A DNA stretch of 64,000 bases from Chondrocystis sp. NIES-4102 (lineage in GTDB: Bacteria > Cyanobacteriota > Cyanobacteriia > Cyanobacteriales > Xenococcaceae), in assembly GCA_002368355.1 (NCBI GenBank), contig AP018284.1, positions 85,097 through 149,096 on the forward strand. The letters are read 5' to 3'. This document shows, one piece after another, positions 50,812 to 59,441 of the stretch. The number at the start of each line of letters is the position of its first letter. Positions within the stretch are counted from its first letter, which is position 1. The notes under the pieces are model-generated. The model was not told the origin of the DNA, did no database searches, and worked only from the letters and a program-made list of their open reading frames with translations. The position numbers and the translations under genes were made by a program.

Positions 50812-50898
50812 ATGATTACTTACATTTTAAATGTTGCAGGCAAATACTGCACCTCTGTTTTAACTAACCATTCAAAGCAGTTGGGAGGTGCAGCATGA
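50812..50898 (+). CDS. leader peptide ORF overlapping the primase gene, 28 aa
   Basis: Good Shine-Dalgarno (AAGGAGGG), ATG 50812, product MITYILNVAGKYCTSVLTNH plus eight codons. The stop overlaps the primase start (ATGA). CTGCACCTC (50847-50855) inside the leader is perfectly complementary to GAGGTGCAG (50885-50893), which contains the primase ribosome-binding site. CTGCA can instead pair with TGCAG at 50835-50839. A ribosome on the leader would open the first structure. YILN and the ACTGCACC word are shared with the leader at 22050. Confidence 0.7.
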   Translation: MITYILNVAGKYCTSVLTNHSKQLGGAA

Positions 50899-51099
50899 TA
50901 GGACTTATTGCACCATTCCAGATATTAGATTATTTAGATCGCCTGAACGTAGTGAAAGAAACCACCCGTGAGTACCACTGCACTTGTCCAGTGTGTGGAG
51001 ATGGCGGGTTTAAGGTCAACAAAAAGAACGGTTCGTACCAAGCGTTCAAGTGTGGGTGTGAAGTTAGAGATATACGTGAGGCGATTAGTCCTTGGGCAA

Positions 51100-51158
51100 A
51101 GAGACAGGGAGACAGGGGGACGAGAGGACAAGGGGACAAGGAGACAAGGGGACAGAAA
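51100..51158 (+). repeat. GGGGACAAGG-type short tandem repeats in the primase gene
   Basis: Degenerate 8-bp units (ACAAGGGG, ACAAGGAG, ACAAGGGG, with AGACAGGG variants) encode RQGDRGTRGQGDKETRGQK between the zinc finger and the TOPRIM part. The frame is kept. Confidence 0.7.
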
Positions 51159-53442
51159 ATAAGTTTAGCCAGACTGTCTAAAACCGCCAAAGATGCCCCG
51201 AAGCCAGAAACAAAGTTGATCCCAGAATGGTTACAGAAGCAAGGAATACCCGCTAATGCTACCGAAACCCGTTATTGGTATTCCAAGACTCAATGGGTGT
51301 CTAGGTTTGAGTGGACAAACGCTGACGGCACAGTAGAGAAAACAATCAGACAGGGACATATCAAATCGAATGGGTTAATCCAATGGAGCAAAGGGTCAAA
51401 GGATTGGAGAGCCTACAAACTCACTGAAGCAGTTAAGCATTGCCAGGGAAAATGGGTCTTAGGTTTAGAAGGAGAAGGATGTGTCGAAACAGCCAGAGCG
51501 ATCGCTCTATTGGCAATTACCTGACAGGGGTCGAATTGGAAAGAGAAAGCTATAACCTCTGACTTAACAAAACTTATTGAGGGTGAAGCAGCAGGATTAG
51601 TTTATTTTCCCGACCATGATGAAGTGGGGCAGAAAAAGGCAGAATTAATCAAATCAGCTTGTCTTAAAGTCAACTTGCCATGCTCGATCATCTCGCCGAC
51701 AGATGTATGGAGTGAAATGCCAGCCAAAGGAGACATTACTGACTGGGTAGAGGCTCATCCAAACAAGAGTACAGATGAATTAATTAAAAGATTAAACAGA
51801 GGGATTACCAAAGCTGCCGAAAGGAATGAACAAGAGAAACAGAGAAAAGAAGAAAAGGAAAAATTAGAGAACCTGCCCGATTGGTCACAGTCAGACATTG
51901 CCGAATGGCTAGCAAATAAGTACCAAGGTCAATTAGCCTGGAATGTAGAGCAACAGGAATGGTATCGCTATAGTTCGATAAAAAAGGGAATTTGGAATAG
52001 TGAATCAGCCGAACTAATCGGGCAGTTAGTGAAGTCCCAAGTAAAGGCGATCGCCAATGGAACAGCAAGAAGGGGAAAGAAAAGACCGAGTTACACCATT
52101 AGTTTTATTAATGGAGTTACAGCATTACTGAAGCTAGATTTAGCAGTAAGAAGGTGGAATGAAGCATCAGGACTATTACCAATGCTTAATGGTGTTTTAG
52201 ACCTAGAAACTAAGAAGCTGCTGCCTCATAGTCCAGAGAATCGATTAACCTGGTGCTTGCCCTATAACTACAACATCCTCGCTACCTGCGAACCGATACA
52301 AGAATGGTTATTGACAATGTGTAATGGCGATCGCGCTTTGGTTGAGTTAATGAGAGCGTATTTATTGGGAATAGTTACAGGTAGGACTGATTGGCAGAAG
52401 TATTTAGAACTAGTGGGTGCGGGTGGTACAGGCAAATCTACCTTGACTCGTCTAGCCACAGCTTTAGTCGGACAAGAGAACGTCCACACCACAACGCTGA
52501 AAAAACTAGAGAAAGAAAAGTTTGAGACAGCTTCTATTGCTGGCAAGCGGTTGGTCTTGATTAATGATTCTGAACGTTATGCGGGAGAGGTAGGCAAGCT
52601 AAAAAACCTTACAGGACAAGATAGTTTACCCTATGAAGTCAAATTCAAACAGTCCAAGGGTGGTTTTACTCCCTCAGCTTTGGTCATAGTCAGTACCAAT
52701 GAAGTTATCCAAAGCTGTGACTATACATCAGGATTAGCAAGAAGAAGAATCTCGATTCCCATGTTTAACCAGATCAAAGGCGATCGCCAGAAGAACCTGA
52801 TTGAACACAAGAATGGTGAGATGAGAGGTGATTTTCTGCCTTACATACCAGGATTGCTCAATTGGGTGCTGTCGATGGATGAGTCGAAAGCCACATCAAT
52901 TGTAAAGAATTATGAAGCTAACGTACCATCACTGTTGGCAATGAAGGCAAGGACATTGGTTGAGACCAATCCCATTGCTGATTGGTTAGACAACTTTGTG
53001 GTTTATCAGCCTGATGCTAGAACCAACGTTGGGGTGGCAAAAAGAGATAAAGATAGTAATTCCTCTCATTGGTATTTAGACACCGATAAATGGCTATACG
53101 CCAACTATTGCGAGTATTGCCATAACAGCGGGACTCGTCCAGTTAGTCTACGTCGATTCGTTACTTTGCTATCAGATTTGGGTAAAAACCAATTGGGTTT
53201 AGATATCCGCCGAGAACGCGATCGCTTTGGGTCATATTTTGTGGGTTTGAAGATTCGGGATGTCAATGACACTTCACTACCATTAATTACTGGTAACTCT
53301 GAAGTAGTAATAAATACTAATCCCCAACTAGACAACACAAATGTAATAAACAGATTGTGGACGATGGTAATGGACAAGGTGACGGATATGATGGATTACG
53401 TGATGGATAAAAGCCTTAATGATGATGAATGTGACGGTTGTC

Positions 53443-53474
53443 CTAAAGGATACCGCTCCGCATATGATGGCATT
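53443..53474 (+). repeat. CCTAAAGGATACCGC repeat in frame in the primase gene
   Basis: TCCTAAAGGATACCGCTCCG encodes PKGYRSAYDG in the linker before the CPGHW module. The homologous place in the copy at 17.3 kb carries a longer, frame-ending version. Confidence 0.65.
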
Positions 53475-53797
53475 TTGAAAAAGTCTTCAAATAATCAAAA
53501 CAAAGTAAAATGTGGAAGTGAGTGTAATACGACAATTGAAGGTGTTGAAAAGAAAAAAGAAAGATCACACAAGTTTTTAGATATGCCGTCATATGCGGAG
53601 CAAAGAGAAAGTCAAATTCAAGTAGAGCAAGGTATAAGCAACGATTACTCTGCCATCACAGTAGGAGATCGCGTAGAAATCTCTGACTGTCCAGGACATT
53701 GGAGCTGGGCGAGTCCGTTTACAGTAGGAGCAATTGATGGACAGATGGTGGCGTTGGAAATGGTCAACGAATTAATTGAGATGGAAAGGTTAGAGAA

Positions 53798-53992
53798 ATG
53801 CCCAAAATAAGAATCGAGTTAATAGTAGCTATAGACGGTTTAATTTTGGCAGTGTATTATTCACCTCGCCATTGTTACCAGTTTTCAATCGTAGATGAAT
53901 TCAATATGGTATATGAGTTTGATGACGTGTTTTATAGCGCAGAAGCAGCAGAAACTGAAGGCAGGGCAGCCATTACAACTTCATCTGGGTAG
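53798..53992 (+). CDS. 64-aa protein coupled to the primase
   Basis: The ATG overlaps the primase stop by 13 bases. The product MPKIRIELIVAIDGLILAVY then FNMVYEFDDVFYSAEAAETE looks like a small alpha/beta protein. I do not recognise it. It is likely translated from the replication operon. Confidence 0.55.
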   Translation: MPKIRIELIVAIDGLILAVYYSPRHCYQFSIVDEFNMVYEFDDVFYSAEAAETEGRAAITTSSG

Positions 53993-54054
53993 GATCTTTA
54001 TTTTTCGGGGTTTGATTTTAGCGATCGCCAAAATAAGTATCAAGTTTATCTAAA

Positions 54055-54952
54055 ATGAACATCTTAGCCACCTCCCCCACTTCTACTCGTCATTTCGACA
54101 TGAATATAGCTGCTGCTTTGGGAGACATCAACGCATACGATAAATTAAGAGAGTGGGCAGAGGCAGAGGCTCAAAGCATTGAAATTTCCGAGATGTGTGT
54201 TAGCACAGCTCAAGATGAAGGGAATCAAATTCTTGAGATGAAAGATAGTAAAGTCTCATTATATAGAGACAAAGAATACACCAAAAAAGAAACAACAAAG
54301 CAAAATAGCGATCGCCTTAGTAACGAAATAAACTCAATTGCTGCTGCCTCATCTAAACAAGCTTTACAGAAAGAAATAAACTCAAGACAAAATATTAGAT
54401 AGTTCAGCCCAGTTAAATGCTCTTAATAGCCAATACAAACAAGAATCAGAACAGAACAAGCAAAATATAGGTGAGGGAATAAACGTCCTCGAACTTGATT
54501 GTATAGTCAACAAGAAATGGCAGGAATTAGTACCGTTATTAGATAGTGCGGGAATACCAATAAACAAGACAGTAACTAGTCTGCTGAAGTTGTATCCCTC
54601 TGAAAAAGTAGAAAATGCGATCGCCCTATTAAAGGCTAGGAAAACAGAGCAACACATACCAAACTCTTCAGGCTATTTCGTGGCAGCCCTTAAGGGTGAT
54701 TGGGGCAGTAAAACTTTAATCGGAAGCGAATTGAAAGGCGATCGCTTCGAGCGAGAAATAGATACAGCAACAATATTTAGACATTGGTATGACTTAGCCC
54801 GTGAGCTTGGCTATTGCTCAGGCTCCGAAATTAGGCAGGGAGAACAATGGATTTGTTTGTCTGGAGCTTGGGAGAAGTGGGCAGATGCGGTAAAACGTGG
54901 TTATAGCTTGGACTATCTAAAGAAAATAATCAAACGGAATCAGGGGCGGTAA
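54055..54952 (+). pseudogene. Rep copy D, with internal deletion and frameshift
   Basis: Starts MNILATSPTSTRHFDMNIAA ALGDINA, then jumps to YDKLREWAEAEAQSIEISEM. About 85 codons with the DNA-binding core are deleted. Near 54390 a one-base shift separates RQN from LDSSAQLNALNSQYKQ. The C-terminus (FRHWYDLARELGYCSG, GYSLDYLKKI) is intact in the second frame. No leader ORF precedes it. Confidence 0.85.
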
Positions 54953-55091
54953 AAACTTAAGTGGCGCGATCGCTTTTGGTACACCCAAGTGAAGTGCAAG
55001 CGCGGAGCGTTTACCAAGGACTAATCTTATCTAACATCGATGGGAAGACAACCGAGGCTGTATTCAAGTTATTAAATTGTTCTTTGACTAA

Positions 55092-55478
55092 TTAATCGAT
55101 CAAATTGACCGTGTACTTATTAAAAGCTGAGTCAACAGTAACGATGGGTATATCTTCAGCCATAGATTGAGCGATAATAAGACGGTCGAAAGGATCTTTA
55201 TGATGGAAAGGTAGAGTAGCGTTAATCCTTAAATGTTCTAATTCAATATTGAGTAGTTGAATAGTACTAGTAGTAACTTCTCTCTCAATAAATTCTTCGT
55301 AGTTGGGATCTAATGTTAGCTTGCTTAGGTTAAACTTAATTGACATTTCCCAAAGGCTAGCAATGCTTAGATAACTGACGTTGCTTGTATCTTCAATTAA
55401 GTCCTTGAGATAGTCGCTAAGTTTAGGATGATCATTTACGAACCATAGGAATGTATGTGTATCAAGTAAAAGCTTCAT
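55092..55478 (-). CDS. vapC: PIN-domain toxin (VapC family)
   Basis: 128 residues. MKLLLDTHTFLWFVNDHPKL with the first Asp, LSIASLWEMSIKFNLSKLTL with the Glu, LPFHHKDPFDRLIIAQSMAE with the Asp pair, and IVTVDSAFNKY with the last Asp. It overlaps the antitoxin by 4 bases. A complete metal-dependent RNase toxin. Confidence 0.93.
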   Translation of the reverse strand: MKLLLDTHTFLWFVNDHPKLSDYLKDLIEDTSNVSYLSIASLWEMSIKFNLSKLTLDPNYEEFIEREVTTSTIQLLNIELEHLRINATLPFHHKDPFDRLIIAQSMAEDIPIVTVDSAFNKYTVNLID

Positions 55479-55702
55479 TCCATGTATTCCTTAAAGTCTT
55501 CTAGAGGCTCATCAAAATCATCACTCATCCAAACCTTGCCTTTAGCACTGCCTCTCTTTAAAGGTCGTAATACAGGAGCTATGGGAGAGATCTTGGCTAC
55601 TGGCTTATTATCTTGAGTGATCACAATCTCTTCGCCTTTAATAGCGAGATCCAGAACTTTTGATATGTCAGCCTTTGCTTGGGTTATATCTAGTTGAGTC
55701 AT
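55475..55702 (-). CDS. Phd/YefM-type antitoxin
   Basis: 75 residues: ITQAKADISKVLDLAIKGEE, IVITQDNKPVAKISPI is the Phd fold, and the tail GKVWMSDDFDEPLEDFKEYM binds the toxin. Overlaps vapC as ATGA. Confidence 0.9.
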   Translation of the reverse strand: MTQLDITQAKADISKVLDLAIKGEEIVITQDNKPVAKISPIAPVLRPLKRGSAKGKVWMSDDFDEPLEDFKEYME

Positions 55703-55711
55703 GGTATGAAT

Positions 55712-55930
55712 TTAACTTCCTACCTCAACTATATCTCCTATAAGATCGATTCCACTTTGGAGAACCCACACGATCTCAGAACGTATCATGTCTTCGAGAG
55801 GAGGGCAATCTTCAAGTTCTAGATCATGGCCTTCACAATAGGCTTTTAATAGTTGCTCCTCGTCTATTAATAATGTGGCTGTGAATTTTTTCGGGTAAAT
55901 TCTCAATTCTCCTGGCTCAGTGTCTGGCAA
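55712..55930 (-). CDS. small hypothetical protein with chimeric N-terminus
   Basis: 72 residues. The tail from FTATLLIDEEQLLKAYCEGH to LIGDIVEVGS looks like a real small alpha/beta protein. The first 13 residues (MPDTEPGELRIYP) are read from the antisense strand of a rep fragment (55893-56000). The natural 5' end was therefore replaced. It is next to the antitoxin gene on the same strand. No function known. Confidence 0.45.
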   Translation of the reverse strand: MPDTEPGELRIYPKKFTATLLIDEEQLLKAYCEGHDLELEDCPPLEDMIRSEIVWVLQSGIDLIGDIVEVGS

Positions 55931-56000
55931 TTTAGAAAAGCGATGAATTTATTGTGATCGCTTTGTTGAAAGCCAGAAAACGGGAGAAGCACATACCAAT
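55893..56000 (+). pseudogene. rep gene fragment (Rep copy E), two blocks joined
   Basis: GGGTAAATTCTCAATTCTCC and the following bases match Rep copy G at 59743-59803. The sequence then jumps to ATCGCTTTGTTGAAAGCCAG, equal to 60418 onward. It is a deletion derivative of about 100 bases. Confidence 0.8.
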
Positions 56001-56070
56001 TAACTTGCTTGACGGCGATCGCCAACAAAAGATCGAACCAAGTGGTAACTTTAAATCAACCAGCAATCGT

Positions 56071-56700
56071 TCAATCGAAAATCATACTGCACTGTTGAGC
56101 CACTTCGATGATAGCTGGTCTTAAAGAGCGAGAGTTTAAAGGTACGGTTTTGACTCTTGCCGAATTTAGTTGTGGTTTGGCTCGTTCGTATAAAGCAATG
56201 CTGTGTTCGTTGTTGTGAGCATTACCAAAAATTAAGCCATCTACTTCACCATAGACTGATATGGTCTCATAGAAGTATTTTCCCCACGCTTGGGAAAGAT
56301 GGCGATCGCTGATTTGGCTGATACTGTTGACCGTTCCAGCTTGCATCGCCCCATCGCCAATTAAATCTAATAGCTTTAGGGGTTGAGTCAGAGTAATTTT
56401 AGCTAAATGGTAGTCATTGACATCAATGATTCGAGTATCGCCAAATACTTCTACTAAGCAGCACTTGAAGGTAAATCCCCAGTAGTTGATACCTCTTTCT
56501 AGATCGTTATCTGGTTTGGTAGGGTCGCACCGCTGATGGTCGAACCTCGCCCTCGGTCCATTGAAACGAAATGTAGTCGCTTGAGTACCGTATTTATGGG
56601 GGTTGTAGATCCTTCTGAGTACCGTATCTGGTTGGAGTATTTTCGTTTGCGGATTCAGCTTGAGTTTGGAATCCGGAGGAGGAGACTTTATTATTACCAT
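56071..56700 (-). CDS. RES-domain toxin (NAD-degrading)
   Basis: 209 residues. The RES fold shows as VLRRIYNPHKYG with the active-site Arg, TTFRFNGPRARFDHQR, YWGFTFKCCLVEVFGDTRII with the conserved Glu, and DGLIFGNAHNNEHSIALYER with the last conserved residues. RES toxins consume NAD+ (phosphorolysis). The antitoxin lies immediately upstream, 5 bases away. Complete. Confidence 0.9.
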   Translation of the reverse strand: MVIIKSPPPDSKLKLNPQTKILQPDTVLRRIYNPHKYGTQATTFRFNGPRARFDHQRCDPTKPDNDLERGINYWGFTFKCCLVEVFGDTRIIDVNDYHLAKITLTQPLKLLDLIGDGAMQAGTVNSISQISDRHLSQAWGKYFYETISVYGEVDGLIFGNAHNNEHSIALYERAKPQLNSARVKTVPLNSRSLRPAIIEVAQQCSMIFD

Positions 56701-56705
56701 TCGGC

Positions 56706-57311
56706 CTATTGTCCAATACCTACTCCTCTAGCTTCAGCTAAAACGCGCTTTAATTCGCCACGTTTGAGCATTTGCAGCGGGGTGGCTTCTGCAAATACAG
56801 GATTAGGGCGAGTTAGCCAGCTTACTTTAGCTAAATTAGAAACTTCTAAAGCAGCGAGAACTTGAGGTAAACCATCAACTACCCGTTCGGCTCCGTTGGC
56901 ATCGAATTGCCATAGGGGATATTTCCAGACTCCGTTGTCTTTGACCGCCAACAAGGTATTATTTTTCACCCGATCTAGTCGAGTCTGTCTGGAGCTACAG
57001 TCGAGCAGTCGATCTACTTCAGACCCCGATATCGTCTCGGCAAGTAATTTGTTTCTGAGGACGAACGAATTGACTAGATTACTTAATTCTAGTGCCTTAA
57101 TTTCTTCTGTACTGTAGGATTTACCTGTCATTTCTTCTGCTGTAGCTCTTTCCTCAGCAGATGGACAAGAAGCTGCTGCAAGTTCTACGAATCTCTGTTT
57201 CAATTTTTTTTGAGTACTCGAAGGCATTTCTCGAATCAACTCTCGAACCTCGACTAAGATGTCATGCTCTAAATCATTTTTGCTGGCGATCGTACTCATG
57301 TTTTTTTCCAT
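56706..57311 (-). CDS. antitoxin of the RES pair (Xre/DUF2384-like)
   Basis: 201 residues. The N-terminal half is helical (ILVEVRELIREMPSSTQKKL, TAEEMTGKSYSTEEIKALEL). The C-terminal half is the toxin-binding DUF2384-like domain (VWKYPLWQFDANGAERVVDG, LPQVLAALEVSNLAKVSWLT, MLKRGELKRVLAEARG). The Met at codon 5 (MSTIASKND) is the likelier start. An orphan fragment of a related antitoxin lies at 6541-6789. Confidence 0.87.
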   Translation of the reverse strand: MEKNMSTIASKNDLEHDILVEVRELIREMPSSTQKKLKQRFVELAAASCPSAEERATAEEMTGKSYSTEEIKALELSNLVNSFVLRNKLLAETISGSEVDRLLDCSSRQTRLDRVKNNTLLAVKDNGVWKYPLWQFDANGAERVVDGLPQVLAALEVSNLAKVSWLTRPNPVFAEATPLQMLKRGELKRVLAEARGVGIGQ

Positions 57312-57419
57312 ACGAAAAATGTTTTTACATTATAGCTATTTTTTTCATGCCTTGCAAGAGATGTCCAGTGAGTGATGCTACTATGCTATTCCTGTCATCT
57401 AATCTTCCGTGATGCGGTT

Positions 57420-57542
57420 GTCCTAAAGGGTTAAACAATTCGTGAAGGGATCGGGCGATCGTGATGCGAAGCTTATCCGAAGGTGCCCTAAAGGGTATAT
57501 CCGCAGGTGTATCCTTTAGGGAATTCTTTAGGGCTGTTTAGT
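57420..57542 (+). repeat. dispersed repeat cluster
   Basis: GTCCTAAAGGGTTAAACAAT, GATGCGAAGCTTATCCGAAG, CCCTAAAGGGTATATCCGCA and ATCCTTTAGGGAATTC follow each other. CCCTAAAGG and CCTTTAGGG are inverse words and can pair. Confidence 0.65.
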
Positions 57543-57680
57543 TAGACAGTGCGAATTAAGTTAGGCGAACCCAATAGAGAATAACCGTCAACCAAAGTGG
57601 TTACTTACTTGTCAGGTAGTTAACAGCTTCGTTCATACACTTATTGTATCCTTATCTTATCTTTTAAACCAAGCAAAAAG
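57543..57680 (-). pseudogene. deletion derivative of the 86-aa gene at 62164
   Basis: Minus frame GYSLLGSPNLIRTV, stop, equals the 3' end of 62164-62424 (GYSLSSSPNLIRTI). Next to it is the same promoter block (CTTATCTTATCTTTT ... AAGCAAAAAG) as at 62481-62510. The coding part between is missing. Confidence 0.65.
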
Positions 57681-57741
57681 CGAAATTACTTTATAGAAGA
57701 CTGGGTAAAAACCAATAATGTAATTAATGTAGTTATTAACA

Positions 57742-58009
57742 ATGAAATCAAAACTTCCTACAGCCAATAATATTAGAGAATTAGTCGATTTTTTACCAAT
57801 TCTTTATGCTCCAGAATTTGAAACTACAAAAAATTAGACACTGGTATGACTTAGCCTGTAAGCTTGGGTATTGTTCGGGTACTGAGGTAAGAGAAAGAGA
57901 GCAATGGGTTAAATTGTCTGGAGCTTGGGAGAAGTGGGCAGATGCTGTCAAGCGAGGATATTCACTCGAATATTTGAAGAAGATAATGAAGCGGAACCAG
58001 GGGCAGTGA
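57742..58009 (+). pseudogene. fusion of a DUF6508-like N-terminus with the Rep C-terminus (copy F)
   Basis: ATG 57742 opens MKSKLPTANNIRELVDFLPI then LYAPEFETTKN and a TAG. From about 57835 another frame reads RHWYDLACKLGYCSGTEVRE and GYSLEYLKKIMKRNQGQ, the Rep C-terminus. Both pieces are truncated genes. Confidence 0.7.
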
Positions 58010-58026
58010 ATTATTTTGTAGTAAAT

Positions 58027-58614
58027 TTAATTCTTTCGTGGATGGATAGTATAGCCATTTAGATTGGAGATAATCACAGTGTTGGTGACTCGCTGGTAGT
58101 AAGTAAGAAGCTGCGACCAACTGAGATTTTGAGCGCGGTCTAAATCCATCGTCCAGGTATCGCCAACAGGATTGACGAAGGTGATTTTGCCACCAGACCA
58201 AAAATTATCTTGAACATCGATAATCAGATGTTTGAGTACTTCTACTTGACTTGCCATCGACCACCATTTTTGAGCGGGACTGGAAAAATGAGGATTTTGA
58301 AGAAATTCATCTTGCCATTCGATAGGTGTCCAGTTTTGGGTAAAGGCTTCAATAAGTAACTGATTGGCGTTACCTACTTCTCGTCCCTGATTTTGCAGCC
58401 AGCACCAGTAAGAAATAATTGCCTGAAATTTTGGTTCGAGGTTGTAGCTACAGCCTTCAATGCAGTCGATCACAAATTCATCTGCTAAATCAACGCCAAT
58501 TGCTACCAAAGCATTTTTATACTTGAGGAAAATTTCGCTTTCAACTTCGCCTAACATGAGCTTTACCGAGAGTGATAGTTTTGGGTGAGACTTGTGTACG
58601 CCCTCGACCCGCAT
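58027..58614 (-). CDS. hypothetical plasmid protein, 195 aa
   Basis: The likely start is ATG 58557 (MLGEVESEIFLKYKNALVAI), because the first 19 residues lie in a repeat-like GC-rich stretch. The protein is rich in Trp (IISYWCWLQNQGREVG, AQKWWSMASQVEVLKHLIID, GDTWTMDLDRAQNLSW). I do not recognise a family. It has no membrane segment. It is intact and faces the Rep fragment. Confidence 0.6.
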   Translation of the reverse strand: MRVEGVHKSHPKLSLSVKLMLGEVESEIFLKYKNALVAIGVDLADEFVIDCIEGCSYNLEPKFQAIISYWCWLQNQGREVGNANQLLIEAFTQNWTPIEWQDEFLQNPHFSSPAQKWWSMASQVEVLKHLIIDVQDNFWSGGKITFVNPVGDTWTMDLDRAQNLSWSQLLTYYQRVTNTVIISNLNGYTIHPRKN

Positions 58615-58738
58615 TGGAGGCGTGGGATTTTCCCAGCACGCTTCCTCGCTGTTGAGATACTTCTAGTTAACAATTTTATCCAGAGCGAGAGTAAACAATT
58701 GAGCGCTCGCTTCTTAGTGTTTTATTCTATAATGTAGG

Positions 58739-59011
58739 CTATGTATTAGAGCGATTTAAAGGTTTGCTGAGAATTAATTCACCGCGACCTAAAGATTCAA
58801 GAATTTCGGAAACAGATAAACCAAGTTCATCACTGAGTTGCTTACATCCTTGCCATCCCTCATTAGTAATGCTCAAGCGTCGAGATTTCTTTTCTGAACC
58901 TCGCTTGAGAGGGCGACCTTCATGTTTGAGATTAGCAAGTGAATTAGGGTGAGTCATTTTGGTCAAGAAATCGGATGAGAAATGATTACCAAATAAATAT
59001 ATTTTAACCAA
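58739..59011 (-). CDS. small helix-turn-helix-like plasmid protein
   Basis: The likely start is MTHPNSLANLKHEGRPLKRG (ATG 58957). The core SRRLSITNEGWQGCKQLSDE then LGLSVSEILESLGRGEL resembles small cyanobacterial proteins whose last helices look like an HTH or RHH. The first 18 residues from 59011 are atypical. A role in DNA binding is inferred only. Confidence 0.6.
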   Translation of the reverse strand: MVKIYLFGNHFSSDFLTKMTHPNSLANLKHEGRPLKRGSEKKSRRLSITNEGWQGCKQLSDELGLSVSEILESLGRGELILSKPLNRSNT

Positions 59012-59053
59012 AATATTTAGTTTCTATTCTATTTTATAGGCTATAATATAGAT

Positions 59054-59122
59054 ATGAGCAAAGGCAGCAATCAAGCCTGGAAAACTTTAACTGCCAGTGC
59101 TTCAGTAAACATATTGAAATAA
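59054..59122 (+). CDS. possible 22-aa peptide
   Basis: ATG 59054 opens MSKGSNQAWKTLTASASVNI and stops at 59120-59122, just before the next gene (59129). A TATAAT-like box (TATAATATA) is right upstream. It could be a leader peptide or chance. Confidence 0.25.
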   Translation: MSKGSNQAWKTLTASASVNILK

Positions 59123-59128
59123 ATCAAC

Positions 59129-59362
59129 ATGAATAACTTATACCTAAGTGTAGAACAGTCTATTGAAGAACAGCAAGGTAAGAGAGCAAGAGAAGTTGAA
59201 ACGAGTCTAAACACGGACTTGTATTCAGGAGGATTCTTCGACGGACTGATAGGGGTAGAACCATCGCGCCCAGAGCAACATAGCTATTGGTCGGGATATC
59301 AAACAGGCTATAGAGAATACTGGGCAGCCAAACTAAGTGTAGAAATACCAACAAAATTTTAG
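59129..59362 (+). CDS. hypothetical protein, 77 aa
   Basis: MNNLYLSVEQSIEEQQGKRA starts an acidic helix, followed by LYSGGFFDGLIGVEPSRPEQ and SYWSGYQTGYREYWA. The Gly/Tyr-rich second half is typical of small cyanobacterial plasmid proteins with the pattern GFFDGLxGxxP...YWxGYxxGYREY. Function unknown. Confidence 0.6.
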   Translation: MNNLYLSVEQSIEEQQGKRAREVETSLNTDLYSGGFFDGLIGVEPSRPEQHSYWSGYQTGYREYWAAKLSVEIPTKF

Positions 59363-59441
59363 ATCGAGTAGCGATCGCCATTCCCAAGACGAGAGTGACG
59401 ATTGCTCTTTCGCTACAAAAACCCTAATACCGAGTAGAAAA

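Larger units (their letters stand above)
50895..53810 (+). pseudogene. plasmid primase-helicase, split by one in-frame UGA
   Basis: Two ORFs (50895-51524 and 51624-53810) are in the same frame, separated by a single TGA at 51522-51524. The sequence between continues coherent protein (QGSNWKEKAITSDLTKLIEG). First part: zinc finger (HCTCPVCGDGGFK ... FKCGCE) and the start of a TOPRIM fold (VLGLEGEGCVETARAIALL). Second part: YFPDHDEVGQKKAELIK (TOPRIM Asp pair), a DUF3854/D5-type N-domain, Walker A GAGGTGKSTL, VLINDSERYAGE and a winged-helix C-terminus, ending in the CPGHW module. It should make primers and unwind DNA at the origin. TGG to TGA is a one-base change. The second ORF could be translated alone as helicase only. 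Confidence 0.85.

Noticed and set aside
51522..51524. Selenocysteine or UGA recoding as firm explanation of the split primase
   Set aside because: No SECIS-like element is evident after the codon and cyanobacteria generally lack the selenocysteine machinery, so a nonsense mutation or readthrough is more likely.
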